From Romanomermis culicivorax (lineage: Eukaryota; Nematoda; Enoplea; Mermithida; Mermithidae), in assembly GCA_963922205.1 (NCBI GenBank), contig CAWUHX010000081.1:558001-622000 (forward strand): a DNA stretch of 64,000 nt, in the 5' to 3' direction. The notes under the pieces were generated by a model. That model ran no database searches. It was not told where the DNA came from and was given only the letters and a program-made list of their open reading frames with translations. The first letter of the stretch is position 1; every line of letters begins with the position of its first letter. A program made the position numbers and the translations under genes. Below, one piece after another: positions 11,229 through 24,639 of the stretch.

Positions 11229-13272
11229 CGGTGTATTGGTTTATGATTCTATTTGTTATGATAATAAATCTGTATTTTTGCTTAAAATCAGGAAAAATGA
11301 TCTGAAAATGTTTTGCTTTATGAAGAATAATGTTGCATTTGCTTTTCTTTTATACTTAATTCAGATCCATAATTGTAAAATAAAAAAAAAAACTGATTAA
11401 ACCCAGAAAAAACCCCAAATTCGAAATTTTGAAAATGGGTTTTTTCCCAACCCTGACAGCAACCGAATTTCGGGTTGTGCAACCAAATTTTTTCTGTCAA
11501 GTTGCACAGTGCAACTTGAAGCCTGACTGCCCTTTTGATTAGGTTATGGGGTTTCTTGACCAGAGACAGGAAAACCCGTTTTTGTCTTGCTTTCCTCTAG
11601 AATTTTAGTCTGCCCAACTGAAAATTCATTGAATTCACTGAAAAATTAAACCTTCTGTCTTAGAAATAAAAGTTGAAAAGATTCATTTCACAGCGTTCTA
11701 GAATATCAACATCGCAGAAAAATTTTCGGTACTACGCGCCGAACAAGTTACTCATCCCAATTTTTTCATTTTCTCTACAAAACTCAGAAAATTCGATTTT
11801 TAAAGCCTAAAACCGACGCGATTCGAATGAAATACAAGAAAACTGGATTTTGATGGTTTTCCGATAAAATTACGCTAGTTTATTGGGGCAGCCAAATTTT
11901 TCTCCAATGGCAACCCAGCCTGTGCAAAAAAACCCTGACCGGGGGAGAAAAACAGTGGCCCGTACACCTTAGTGTTATTTATTCTGCCAAAACATGGTTT
12001 CTGGCACAAAAAAATTGGAATGGCACAAAAATATTGAGCGTTTGTGCCAATTGGCACAAAATAAAATTTTCAAAAGAACGAAATTTTCCAAAATTTTTTT
12101 AGAATTCACAGATCACAAAATAAAAAGAAAATCACTTTTGCAGTAAAGATGATTTATGTTCAGTTAGTTTATATCTAAATTCTATGTTGGACGAAAAGTA
12201 TGTAAATATCCTAGCTACAGCACGTTAGTGTTAGATTACAATGTTTCACTTTGGGCACGCCAAGAAGCGCCTTTACGACAAGATTTCTTATGACCCATAG
12301 GACATCCAAAGCTGAAATTTGACAACAATATAGAACTCGATGCGGGCTACAACCTGGTACCGCTTAGGATACTGTAGCCGTACTGTAGCCTAAGTTATTA
12401 AACAAACTATAAAAGTGAAAATTCAGATTCTTGGAAACAATGATTATTCTAACGGATTAGCTCAATTTTGGTATTAATATCTTCAGTAGGTTCACATCTC
12501 GGGACCCCTCCGAATTTTTTCGAGATATGCAAATGCGACCTTAATCCAGTGGTAAGAAAAATCTCAAAGCTCCAACCGGTAATAAATTTGCAAATGTTCG
12601 GTCTTTTTAAACGATTCTTGTTCCGTTGGCTGCAGCTCGTTAAGTTGTACAAGGTTCCACTTGGTGGTTTGAAAATGTGCGCTATAAAGTTAATTATAAT
12701 GAAAAATATGCAAATTTGGCCGAGTTGGGGTATGACGGACAAAAAATATCTCACGTTCTACAAGTGATAGAAAGTTAATTCTTCTTCTGTTTGATAGCTA
12801 AGTAAATGCCTCAGAGTAACACCTCTCAAGGTTTTGAAAAAAGTGTAAACTAACTTTAAACCAAGCTAAAATGTGCAAAAAAATAGTTTCTTGAGATTTT
12901 TAGATTTTGAGTTGCACCAATAAAATGAGCTTGTTTTTCTACCTCCCAGTTCGTGTATTCATTTTTTGAAATATTATAACATAGTAAGCTAAAAGTTTGA
13001 ATAAATGATATTTACGCCAACATTAAACAGCTATAAGTAGTGTTCTGTGCGAGATAGCGCTTTGATTTCGCGATTTTTGAATTTAGCATGTTCGACTTGT
13101 GTTTGAGGAAAAACCCCAGATATTGTTTCCTCATGACGAAAACTCGTTTTTTAGTTTTTTTGCTTAAAAATCGTTCAAAATCATTTTGATGTGTTTTTTG
13201 AACATTTCTCATTAACTTGCATCTTATTTCACCAAAAAACGACATTTTTTGCAAAAAGTTTTGAGCTATCAC
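11229..13272. other. Gene-free stretch with repeat relics
   Basis: Positions 11608-11750 repeat the segment at 7890-8040 (ending ACGCGCCGAACAAG). Positions 11985-12065 hold GTGCCAATTGGCAC and GGCACAAAAAAATTGG words from family C. An open frame at 12468-12767 has no recognisable domain and an equally long antisense partner. No gene is supported. Confidence 0.4.
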
Positions 13273-13777
13273 CATACATGCACGTGGGGGCAGTTTGGGG
13301 GGGTTTGACCTTTAGCAGACTTTGATTGACCCCCAGCAGATTCTTTCTGACCCCTAGCAGATTTGGCTCCCCCAGCAATGATTGAGAAGATGACGACGGA
13401 GAATGAGCAAGAGGGAAGAAAAAGTCGTCATAAAAATGGGAATAATGCTGTAGTTTAACAATTTTTCTTAACAAAGCACACTTGATTCTACAGCAGTAAC
13501 ATTAAGTTTAAAAAGTGCAGTCTAAGCAAATAATTTCACATATCTGACTAATGTAAGTTGAAGAATATGCTGCTTGGATGTTGGAAGACTCTTCTAAGAC
13601 CTTTCTTTTCATTATCAAGAATGAAAAAAAATTGTATTCCACCATAATGATATTGCTGAAAATTTTAAATGTAAAAAAATTAGAGGGAATTCCCCCCTTC
13701 TCCCTCTAAATACGGGCCTGTATTCCACCCCCTGTCCTGGCTGACCTCCAGCAGAATTTCTATGCTGTGTATGTATG
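13273..13777 (+). mobile_element. Family E element, copy E1
   Basis: It starts CATACATGCACG and ends GTGTATGTATG. The flanks GCTATCAC (13265-13272) and GCTATGAC (13778-13785) form an 8-bp duplication with one mismatch. Near both ends there are repeated GACCCC(C/T)AGCAGA words. The centre, including ATAGTTTAAC..TTTTTCT and AAGCAAATATTTTCACATAT-like sequence, is shared with the copy at 26538-26908. Confidence 0.8.
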
Positions 13778-14298
13778 GCTATGACCTGCTTATAAATAAA
13801 TATTTAGGTGAATTTGCAAGAGCCAAGCAAGTTTTTGTTTTTTCATCTGTTTTGTTTGCAGATTGTACATTTGACTTCATTATTTGATAAATTTTCTAGC
13901 CAAGTGAATTCAGATTGCCAGTGGATTCGAAACGACCGTTTGTTTTTTATTGCGTTGCAGAGTCTTTTTGTGCATCAGCCAGCAGCATTTCTTCATCATC
14001 ACTGTGATCAGTCTTAACTGTTCGGCATCTGAATTGCAGAATTGTCATCATAAATTTCTGGTTCGGCTTGAGCAGATGTTCCAACTTCCATTTAATCGTC
14101 AAAATTTCAAAATGCACATTTTCATGACTACTGTGATTCTCAGCATTTCTCTTCTTTTGGTTAATGCAGAATAAGTCTTTATTTTCCTGAAGTTGCCATA
14201 ATTTGTGACGTAGAACTAGAAAATAAGGGAGCAATGCAATCTTTGTTGGAAAATAGTGATGCAATAAGGGATTTTCTGAAAAAATAATCTGAATCTAA
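13778..14298. other. Gene-free stretch
   Basis: Overlapping open frames on both strands (13808-14264) show no recognisable domain. The minus-strand one (ending DDEEMLLADAQKDSATQ) is the more protein-like and could be a transposon remnant, but nothing in it decides this. Confidence 0.3.
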
Positions 14299-15296
14299 GG
14301 CTGGTATTGCCGAAAGAGGAGTAGACTAAACTCGAAGCAGTATTAAACAGCGGAACAAACTAGGACTATCAAGTCCAGGATTATGCCGACTTTGCTCCAC
14401 TCCTAGTTTGCTCCTCGTTTGCTATGCGGTTCGTATTGCCGAAGAAAGAGTAATCCTGGACTAGACACTCCTGGACTAAACTAGACGTATTTCTATTTAT
14501 AGTACCCTTGCCGCGACGCGGGTGGTCTGAAATATCGTGGGAACTAGCATTAGTACTTTACATACAATAATTATGCATACAAACATCAAAACAAAAGTAG
14601 TGCAGTTGTAGTAGTGTCAGCGTGTTATATTTTGAAATTTGAATAATGTCTGCTGATAAACGATCGTCAAATTTTTCTACTGAAGAAACGTTTTTACTCG
14701 TTGAATGTATCGCCCAAAATATTGAAATTCTGGAAAATAAGAAAACTGATGCAGTCTCAAATGGATCAAAAAGAGAGCTTGGCAAAGAACTGCTGAAGTT
14801 TTTGAGAAGGATCCTAATTGTCATGATAGGAATATTCATCAGTTGGAAGTGAAGTGGAAAGGCCTCAAAGCGGTAAGTTTATTGTAATGACAAAATGATT
14901 ATAAAAATCGAATATAAAATTCTCGATCATTATAGCATTCAAAAGGGTTTGTTCGATTTGCGAAATAGCGATGAATTCTCAAAAAATCGGCAACATCAAT
15001 TTCATGCGCCATATCGTCTAAATCTTCCAAAAACTCAACAGCCTCCATTACCACACACCTGAATAGGACTTACTACTGATTTAATACTGCCCCTATCAGG
15101 ATTAAAAGAGTGGACTAAATCGGCAATATTTGCGCCTCGTTTGCTCCGTTTTTAGTCCGCTCCTCTACCGGCAATACCGACGAGGAGTAAATTTTAATAC
15201 TGCTCCACTCTTGCGCTAGGTTTGCTATAGGTTTAGTCCAACTTTACTCCTGGACTGCCCTAATACTGGTTTACTCCTCTTTCGGCAATACCAGCC
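14299..15296 (+). mobile_element. PIF/Harbinger-type element with Myb/SANT-like relic
   Basis: The inverted ends are GGCTGGTATTGCCGAAAGAG and its complement, closing with CAATACCAGCC. They are flanked by TAA on both sides (14296-14298 and 15297-15299), the 3-bp duplication expected for PIF/Harbinger elements. The interior encodes a Myb/SANT-like DNA-binding relic, as carried by the second gene of Harbinger elements. It contains no DDE transposase, so it is a non-autonomous derivative. The ends are rich in GAGTA/TACTC and TAGTCC words. Confidence 0.85.
14646..14875 (+). pseudogene. Myb/SANT-like domain ORF of the Harbinger element, frameshifted
   Basis: ATG at 14646 opens MSADKRSSNFSTEETFLLV, followed by ECIAQNIEILENKKTDAVSN, a typical start of Myb/SANT-like domains in Harbinger proteins. 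After LLKF the reading frame must shift by one base to continue KDPNCHDRNIHQLEVKWKGL, the helix-turn-helix end with the conserved W in VKWK. A GGTAAG donor follows directly. The frameshift indicates a pseudogene, or the true product uses splicing that is not visible. Confidence 0.7.
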
Positions 15297-18200
15297 TAAG
15301 GGATTTTCTGGAAAAATAATCACGGCTGACAGTCTGAAGAAAAATATTCTGAATTTTTGAGAGAAAATGAAAAGGTTTGTATGAGAAACTTGATTGACGC
15401 GTAGCGCCGAAAATTTTCCTGGGATTTTGATATTCTAGATTGCTGGAAAATGAATTTTTCCAACATTTATTTCCTAGAAGAAGGCCTAATATTTTAGTGA
15501 ATTCAATGAATTTTCAGTCCGGCAAACTACAGTTCAAAAACTAGGAAAGCAACCAAGAATTTCAATTCTTCAATCAGCAAGAATTTCCACTTGAACTCAA
15601 AATGTTCTAATAACACAAAGTTCAAAGTTTTTTAATGGTCGTAAAAAGATTTTGGGGAAATAACTGACAAAAATCTTGCTTTTTTGTTAAATTCGTTCAA
15701 AAAAGCTACACCGGATCAAACATTTATCTATAATATGTTGATAATCAAAAGCTATAAGCTTTAGCTAGAATGACATTTTCTAACTGCGCACTGCAATAAT
15801 AAAGAAAAATTATAAATAAATTAAAATCCGGCGCAAAGTGCCGGAAAATTTTCAGTATTTTCCATTTTATAACGTGTAAAAGTGCATCTCCATGCAGGAA
15901 TCCCTGCTGCTGCACGGCTGTATGAACTTGACTGTCAAAAAATTTTTCCTCAGTGTTGCCTAACCAAAAAAAAATTTTCCTCAATTTCAAAAAAAATTGA
16001 TTGCGGAAAAAAATGTGCAGCATAATTATATTGAATATAATATTAAGTACTTGTATTTGGACCGAACGTGAAGGGAATTTTCTTCGAATAGTGTATTTTT
16101 ATCGTCGGGGCAAACTTTATAGGCTGTCAATGGCTGATAAATTGATAGAAATTCTGAATTTTGTTTATTCATTCAGTCGGATTCTGATTTGGAACTGAAA
16201 TTCTTGTTTTTTGTGTTTAATTGATTCAAATAAAAAAGTCGATATTGTTTTTACAATATTTCGGCCAAAAATTTACACAATTTTCAATTCAGTTTTCTCC
16301 AGAATTTTCACGTCGTTTTTAGGAAGACATTCGTTGAGTCGTAAACCGTTTTTGCACAATTTTATCTCATCTCACTGACGTGATTAGCTGAAAAACAGGT
16401 TGGGGCGTAGCTTAAATTAGGTTAGTATATTATGATCAAACTTTCGGTCTAAAACCTCTTCGCAGTTTTCAGTACATTTCTAGAAGAAAAAATCTTTTTG
16501 TGCCATTGGCACAATTTTTTTGGCTTTTTGTGCCAATTGGCACAAATGTCCAAGCTAAAAAAACACTAGCCCCAGATCTGCTGGCATATCTGGAAGAAAA
16601 AAAAATTACAAAAATTGCGAAAAAAGTTTGACCTGCTTCATCAAATGGCGAAATGATCACGATCGATGATCGATAGTCGAAGACGAATAATCTGAAAAAT
16701 AAATGTTCTAGCGTATTTGCAGGTCTCAAAATCGAAATTTTTCGACGCAATGCGCGGTAACAACTCCTACCAGCTTTTTCATTGTTCTCTCCAAAATTCA
16801 GGAAATTTAAGTTGTAAAAGTCTAGAATTTGAATGAAATTCAAGAAAACGTAGCTTATTAAGGATTTTCCGATAAAATTAAGATAATTTATCAAGTTAGA
16901 GTGAGCAGCAAAACTTTTTTCGCGAAGACCCCGTCGCCATTTGGGCGAAACTGATCAAAATTTTTTTTAATTTTCGCCATGTCGTTTTTTCGCTTAAAAA
17001 AGTCACTATATGCTTTATTAACGCATTTTTGAATTTTCTGAACATATTTTTACTTTTGCAGTAAGTAATTTACCAGAAAAGAAAAAAACAAAAATTCTTT
17101 ATTATTGATGAGGATGATGATGATTTTATTCGCAATGTTAAGATAATAATGAAAATAAACGAAGAAGTTAATAAATATGAGATAAATAACACTATATCAG
17201 CGAATATGCTGTGTGTGATCAAAAAGGCATATTAGCTCTTGCGGTTGACCAAAATTAAATTTATGCAATTTAGAGCGAAAAACTTTTTATTTCTAGATGT
17301 GTAAAAAACCGAAGAAACCAAAAAATCAAAGCCCCACCGACCCTGTGCGCCAGCCGCGCCTGAGCTGAATTATAGCAAACAATGATCAAAATAATCATTA
17401 ACGGCACGAAGTGCCGAAAATTTTGAAGTTTTGACCTTCTAAAATGCACTATAATGAACCTTTCTGATTTAAAATCCCAAAAAATTTTCGCTATTTGACG
17501 GAAGAGCGCAAATTTTTTTTGAATTTCCAGATTTTTTTCGCCAAAAACACCGATTTGATGAAAAAAACAGTGAGCAGCATCCAAAAATTTATCTGTGCAA
17601 GCAAAATTTATCCCCAAGTTGTACGTTGCAACCTGGTTTGTGCAAAAAAACTCTGCTTGGCGCAAAAAGACATGGACTCGGTTGTGTGTTTTACTTGTGT
17701 TTTTTGAGCTTGTTTGAATATCGTACTGAAGCCAATAATCAATCGCTCATAATAATACGTCAAAAAATTTTCTTTTCAAATGATCACGAAAAAGCGCAGT
17801 GTGTGTGTATCTTATCTCGGACTCGAAAGCCGGCAATTCTGGAAAATTTTTTTCAGATTCTGCTATCATTGAACGTTGGACAAAATTTATTTTCCAGGGT
17901 TTAATTTTCAGTGAATCCAATGATTTTTTTCAAACTAAAATTCAAAAATTAAGCAGGCAACCAATTCTATTCTTCGACCAGCAAGAGCTTCTACCATTGT
18001 CCTAGGCTGAAGATGTTTTAATCATTTTCCAAATGCAATACTAAGTTCATAAAGGTTAAAGATCGCAAAAAGATTCTGGGGAAATAATCGAGAAAAACCT
18101 TGGTTTTTGTCATATTCCTCAAAGAACAATATATGATGAGACATTCATTTATGTTGATGTTTAAAAGCTATAATAATAATTTATTTGTCAAGAAAAAAAT

Positions 18201-20605
18201 ATACGAAAAATAATCAAGTATGAAAAAGCGTCTAGCGCGCAAGGCCACACCCCTTTGTGGAATTCATTCAAATCAATTCCTTCAATTTTTTGTAGATGTG
18301 TCTCCACACTGGAAGACCTTAAATCCATCATCGGGCAAGGAATTCCATTATAGGTGTCCAATCGATATTTAGGCATATATAATTTAAAGCGCTTATTAGA
18401 ACAAACTAAATTTGAATTAAACGCGAAAAATTTATTTATCGGTAATATATAGTTATGGAGTATGTTGTAAACAGACGATAGATCTATGTACAGGCGACGT
18501 ACAAATAAACCGTTCGAATTCTAATTCAATCTTAAATCATAATTATGGGATTTATTCTTCAAAACCCGTTTTTTCGGATACCCGTTGTACACGCTCTACC
18601 ATTTTCATACTTGATTTATGATACCTTTAACCTGATAAGGATTCCACGCATAAGCTAGAACGACATTTTCTAACTGCGCACTAGAAATAATACCAAAAAT
18701 TATATCTTCAGTATTTTCCGTTTCATAACGCATAAACACGTATCTCAAGTAGTGATGTTCGTCGGATATCCGGATATGATACAATATCCACTATCCAGAT
18801 ATTCGAACATTTTATCGAAAACTTATTATAACACAAATGACGAATAAAACATAGGAAAGTCAGAGCACTAACTAGATTCGTTGAACAGGCAATAGTGAAG
18901 TCAAGTCAAGCTCATTTTTAGATGGCATAAATGCGGAGTGATCAAGTAAAAAAGTTGACAACTAATTATAAACATGTTATGATTTTATTCACAAACCTTC
19001 AATTTTTCTGTCTTTATTTTCGGTTTATACTCTCTAGTGGTTGACATTTTCCGCTTATTTTAGGTTTCTTATTCTGATTTTCTTCATCTGATTGCATTAA
19101 CAGTACCACCTCTTGGATGAAATGAATTTTTCAGAGAATTAATACTAAGAAATTATAGACATTCTCAATCTTTGCATCGTTATTAAACAGAAATTCGTAG
19201 CCGAAAATAAAGGGAAAGTATAAATTTCCTGAAAAATTCTTTAGAGAAGTATTTGAGTTCTCACAGCATTTCATTTCTTTTTGGATCATAAGCCATTTTC
19301 TCGAGCAGCTCTTCTCATCTCACCGGCGTGAATAGATGAAAAATAGGGTAAACACGACTTTTGTGTATACTCAGTTCAGTGCGAGAAATTTTGCTTTAAT
19401 TATTAATTACATTTGTTTTTAACGAGAAATATTTTTTGTGCCATCGGCACAATTTTTGTTGGCCGCTTGTTCCGATTGGCACAAATTTCTGTGCAAAAAA
19501 GCACTTAGTACTGCGACTTTGCGGATATTTGTATTTAACTGTTAATTGACACAAAAAGTTAAAAGAATTGTGCCGAATTTTTTTCACATTAAAAACATAC
19601 AGGAAGCAGAGAAAAAAGTTTTGTCCAAGAAGATGTAATTAAACCTACACTTACTGCGCCAAATTAACGTAAAAATCGTGAATGTGACTGAATAGTATGG
19701 AACATGGAACGCGCAGCATGTTCAAGACCGTTAACTTTCCTTGTATGCACCTTCTTATAGCTGTTGAGATCAGAAAACGCATTGACTATTCGGATTTTCA
19801 CTATGACACTAATGTCTTCTTTTGTCACATGTTTATCGTTGTTTGCATTGTCACGTGAATTCATTGTTGGTATTCATCTTAGAGCTGTATATTTGATATA
19901 TTTTCAGATGTCGCAGAGATCTTTTCTGTCATTTTAAAGTTATAGATGTTAGCGTAGTTTCCAGTCTCGCAGCCTCTTACGAAAATGTCAGCGATAATAG
20001 TGTGGTTGTGAAACAGCATCACATGAATTAATATTATGAAGCCGCAGATTTTTTCTCATAGTGCACAAACTTTTTGACCCATTATGATATGCACCGTGCA
20101 CACCACATGGTGTACAAAAAACGATATAAAAATAAAAAAGTAAATTAAATGTATAAAAGAATAAAAATAAATTGAATTATGTAAATAATGCTTTTTCATC
20201 GAATTTAATTTCTTTGATGTTGAGTATAATTTCTCACCAAAATATTTCTTATTGTGTCTATGTAACACAAAAATCCGTGCACCAAAAGATCGAATGCCAG
20301 GATGCCGTATTAATTCCGCTCGGTCGAATATTCCGATTTTCGGTTAGATTTTTGGTTGCCCACATGCACATTATATCGTAAAGTTTCCTATTAAGAGTAT
20401 TGGTTCCAACCCCAAAAATCTAGGATAGATCCACCCAATTTCCAGTTAAATATCATGTTTTTGAAGAAGGCTTCTTCTTATTGTAGCTGTTTTCGTGAAC
20501 CTTTCAAATGGCATTACATAACATACAATGATGCCAAACAACAACGATCCAGTTCAATAAGATTTCGATTTCGGTTGATTCTTATTGAGAGCGATTTTCG
20601 GTTTG
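15297..20605. other. Long gene-free region with decayed family C/D repeats
   Basis: No gene was recognised upstream of the RGS gene. Recognisable pieces are: an inverted copy of the 7890-8040 repeat with hairpin CGCGTAGCGCCG (15399-15410); CCGGCGCAAAGTGCCGGAAA at 15828; GAGG-type ends at 15950-16000; inverted family C body and right end at 16379-16563 (GTGCCAATTGGCAC, AAAAAAACACT); CGCC/GGCG-type ends at 16915-16990 and 17490-17575 with hairpin GGCACGAAGTGCCG at 17403; family C body again at 19260-19505; and a hAT-like end with GGATATCCGGATAT at 18755-18815. The short minus-strand frame at 18188-18376 shows no domain. Confidence 0.45.
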
Positions 20606-23600
20606 ATGGCTTTCCCGCGGCTGAGAATAAATTTAGGCGGCGATGAAAAACCACAGCATCCAAATCATTTGGTGTATAATAAAGTATTATTTTTTGATAA
20701 TCAAAAAAATAATTCTTTCTATTTCTTCATTGATCAGTGGTTTTTATCTAATCAGATTGAATCAATAATTCGTCTAATGCTTGAGGAGCACGATGGCGTT
20801 CCCGTAAAAACCGTCAAAAGTTTTATGACCAAGATTCCTAGCGTTTTCACAGGCTCAGACATTGTGCAGTGGGTTCAAAAAACGATTCCAACTGAAGACC
20901 TCAGTAAGACGCCGATGAATATTCGTCAATTTAAGCTTAATTTCCTGGTTTTTTCAGATGAAGCTATTCATTTAGCTCACATGATCGCATCGCACGGTTA
21001 TCTCTTTCCTATCGACGATCATCTATTGACTGTGAAAAACGACAACACTTTTTACAGGTTTCAGGTAAATGATTTTTGCGACTTGAAAGGATTGAGGAGT
21101 CATACTTTGTGGTTTTGCCATTTTAAATATAATGTATGCTTTAATTTTTGACAACTTCAAAATTAATTTTCAAAATCAATCAATTCACCGTGTAACACTG
21201 CAGCGTTCTTAGGGGCGGGCTGATATAGAACACTGACTTATTTGACTAGCTCACACTGACTGATGTGATAAATCGAGATAACCTAATCCTCAACAAACGG
21301 CATCAGTAAATGTGGAAAACTAGTTATGATTTACGCCTCGTTCACTTATTGATGAATCTAAGAAGTAAGCTGGTGATGAGAAGATCACTAACTTCAACAG
21401 TCGCTCACCGCTCAGCTAGTTCTGGATCAGGGTTTTTTAAGGTCAATTTGGGGCCATGGCTCCTAATAATTCTGATTGGCTCCATACATGCACGGCAAGA
21501 ATTTTCTATGGGGGAGGGTCCTTGGATTTTTCATCGAGGGGGTGGAGGTGGGTGAGCAAAAAACAAAACAAAGGCTCCGCAACCATGTTTTTCATACAAA
21601 ATATGCTTGAAAATCATCAAAAACACTATCATCGAAAAAATTCAGGGACGGGTGTTTGAAGATTTTTTCGGGCCTGGAAGATCCAGAGTCTCAGGTAGGA
21701 GGGTTTACCTCCCGCTGACCCCCCCCTACGTGCATGTATGATTGCTCCTAAAAAATTTAGCAGCAAAAGCCTAATTGACTTGTAAAAATTTAGGAATTTT
21801 AGCGCAATTTAGAGGTTTTTTCAGCTTTGAATTTAAAAAACACATCTACGCGGAATTATATCATCTGTATATACCTTGTGTTTTTGAATATTACTCTGTG
21901 GTGCTGTAACAGTAACATGTTTGTTCACGAGCATAAATAGGTTTATCATTTGTCTGTTATTTCCATGTTTCTGTCTATTTTCATACATTTGGCTTTCTGT
22001 GCGGAACACGAAAAGAAAATTTAATGCACAAGGAAAAACATAAAGAAGAAAATGCATAACTGTAAAACACTAAGACATTGGTTACTCCTGACAGTAGTAT
22101 AGAAAAAATATTATTGTTCTAGGTTGATATAAGATGCAATAATATATTATCTTTGCAGACGCCTTATTTTTGGCCGTCAAATTGCTGGGAACCAGAAAAC
22201 ACAGATTATGGTATCTTGTCTTGTGCTCGTTTATCGGAATTCAATATTTCGTTTCATTTCTCTTTAGCCGTTTATTTATGTAAAAGAACCATGCAAAACA
22301 AGGCGCATCTAGAATTAGAAGATTTTGAAGCAGAAAATTTGGCGCGTTTGCAAAAAATGTTCAGCCGAAAATGGGAATTTATTTTCATGCAAGCAGAAGC
22401 TCAATACAAGTAAAACTTAATTATGAAAACCAATGACGAAAATTCGAAATTTTACTTTGAGGGTCGATAAAAAACGCGATAGGCAGGAAAGGCAAATATT
22501 GGATAGTCAAGAAAGAGCATTTTGGGATGTTCATCGACCTGTGGTTAGTAATTCTTTTTTTGAAGATAGTAATTTTTAAGAAATCGTCAAAAAAATCTTG
22601 ATTTTTTTCTTTTTTCATTTTCTAAAATGTTACCACGATTTGACAGATTTCTACCATCTTATTTTAAGCCCGGCTCAGTCAACACTGCTGAAGTCGACTT
22701 TCGTAAGCTAAGCCGCAGCAGTAGACGCAAAAATGATGGAAATACTCCTCTGATCAATAGACCCGGTTCTAGACGGTACACTGTGCCAGCGGAAGCATTG
22801 CATTATGAAGTTAGAGCGACTCTCTATTACCCGTGTCCGAGTAGTTATATTTTCAATCTTATTTCAGGTCAAATTTTTGCAATCTCGTTTGGCCAGAAAT
22901 ACATTGAAAACGTCAAAAATTGCTGAATTGTGAGTAGAATTATAATTTAAGAAAATTGTGCGTGCAATTTGGCGATAATATTTCTGAATTTTAAAATGTT
23001 TCTCAGACTGTTGTACAGAACTGGAGAGCTGCTTTTTGTTGTTTTAGTACTCTATTTTACGCTGAACAACGTCGCGAATTCGACCCATTTTTTACTCCCA
23101 CTGAACCGGCAAATCCATGGATTGCAGATCAAGTTGACTTTTGGGTGTATGATGCTACGTAAGTGCTGACCCTTTTTCAACTTATACATGTGTCGTATAT
23201 CAAGAATATATTTTAAAAAGGGAAATTTTTGAACCTGCGCTTTTTGGAGTTCAAATCACTCGAAAAAGTGTGAGAATTTCGATAAATTCGACGACGATTT
23301 TTAAATTTGCAATTGTTCGCATAAGTAAAACTCCAATCTTTTCCTCCTATTTTCTTTTTCAGTGGAGAAGTCAGTTCGCGACGCGTAAAACGCTGGGCAC
23401 TTTCTTTCGACGAATTACTTTCCGACACTATCGGACGCGATTTTTTCATGAAATTTCTCGAGAAGGAATATTCCGGTGAAAATTTGCGATTCTGGGAAAG
23501 CGTGCAAAGTTTACGTTGCTCCTCTTGTCGATACGTCCCAATCAAAGTTACTGAAATTTACAGGTAAATTTACACTCCTGGGCGGAATTATCATTCAATT

Positions 23601-24377
23601 TATAGTTGATTAACTTGAAAACACTGATCTTGAAATTTTTGTACTCAATTATTAATCAAAATGTTGATTTTATAATGTTAGGGATGACATTGAACGAATC
23701 TCATCTGTCGCATTGAAACCTCTATGAAGTGAGAATTGATGATTTGAATTTATTTGAGTGATTTCTTTAATCATGCTCTATTCTTGTTTGTTTTATACAA
23801 TAAAACTGATTACTTTTTAGCGAATTTTTGGGTCCGAACGCCACTTTTCCTGTCAACGTCGACAGCAAAGTTATGGAAATAACCAACCAAAATTTAGAAA
23901 ACAGTGGACGTTGGTCGTTCGATGAAGCTTTTGTAACTTTCTCTTGAAATTAGTTTTTTCTTCATTAATTTTTTCTCCATTTCAGGAACATATCCATTGT
24001 TTGATGAAAAACGATTCGTATCAACGTTTTATTCGATCAGATTTTTATCGTGATTTGTTGAATGGGGCCAAGAAAAAAATCAATGTTAGTATTCTGCTGT
24101 TTCTGGATAATAACCTCAAGACCTGGATAAGTGTTTTTCGTGATTTTTTATTATAGAATATGCATTTGACTTTTTGAAGATATAGAAGTTAGGATACCTG
24201 AAACGTTCATAATCTGACATTCTTTTTCAAAGTTCCTAGTTCTGCATATTATTATAACTCCTCTAAATCAGCTTTTAATAATGGATTTTATATTTTTAGA
24301 CTCCGGGAAGAGTATCGGCTTTGAGATCAGTAATTTCTTTTCCCGGCAATAAACAAAATGTGATCTCGCAATTCTAG
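20606..24377 (+). CDS. R7-family regulator of G-protein signalling (RGS7/EGL-10 type)
   Basis: It encodes a GTPase-activating protein for Gi/o-type alpha subunits, which works as a complex with Gbeta5 at neuronal membranes. Thirteen exons splice cleanly: 20606-20683, 20756-20903, 20958-21064, 22159-22210, 22268-22409, 22462-22543, 22669-22809, 22868-22929, 23048-23158, 23363-23563, 23821-23932, 23986-24084, 24300-24377, giving 470 residues (human RGS7 has 469). Order: DEP domain about 27-110 ([19 protein letters not shown]), linker helices with [17 protein letters not shown] and [14 protein letters not shown] about 251-285 ([20 protein letters not shown]), RGS box about 316-436 ([26 protein letters not shown]). 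The start at 20606 is inferred from the match PNHLVYNK to the family N-terminus; a further upstream exon is possible. Intron 3 (1.1 kb) holds a family F element. Confidence 0.95.
21483..21740 (+). mobile_element. Family F short element in RGS intron 3
   Basis: It starts CATACATGCACGGCAAG and ends GTGCATGTATG. The flanks ATTGGCTC and ATTGCTCC look like an 8-bp duplication with one small indel. The body (TTTTTCATACAAAATATGCTTG, GGGTGTTTGA) is the reverse of the window start and of 53304-53753. Confidence 0.7.
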
Positions 24378-24631
24378 TCAAACGTTTCTACCTTTTTAGC
24401 GAAGTTTTTTGTTATCGATTTTTTCCGACGTGTAGTTTATACTTTTTTAGAGAAACTCCTGTTTAACATTTTTTATTCAGCTTCAGAATTTCGGAGTTTT
24501 TTGCTTGCGTATTCGGAAATTTTAGATCATGTGTTCATTTCGCTCACTTTTGTCTATTATTCAATTGTAGATCCATGATATACGTTCTAGATTCGAACTG
24601 TGATACCAACTAAATGTACTAAATCGTCGTC

Positions 24632-24637
24632 AATAAA
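24632..24637 (+). promoter_or_regulatory. Candidate polyadenylation signal of the RGS gene
   Basis: AATAAA lies about 255 bases after the TAG stop of the RGS gene, in a T-rich context (TTTTTCGTTG downstream). It is the first canonical hexamer on this strand after the stop outside coding sequence. Confidence 0.4.
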
Positions 24638-24639
24638 AT

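Noticed and set aside
18188-18376. 62-codon minus-strand frame (PCPMMDLRSSSVETH)
   Set aside because: Protein-like in composition, but short and without splice partners or known motif.
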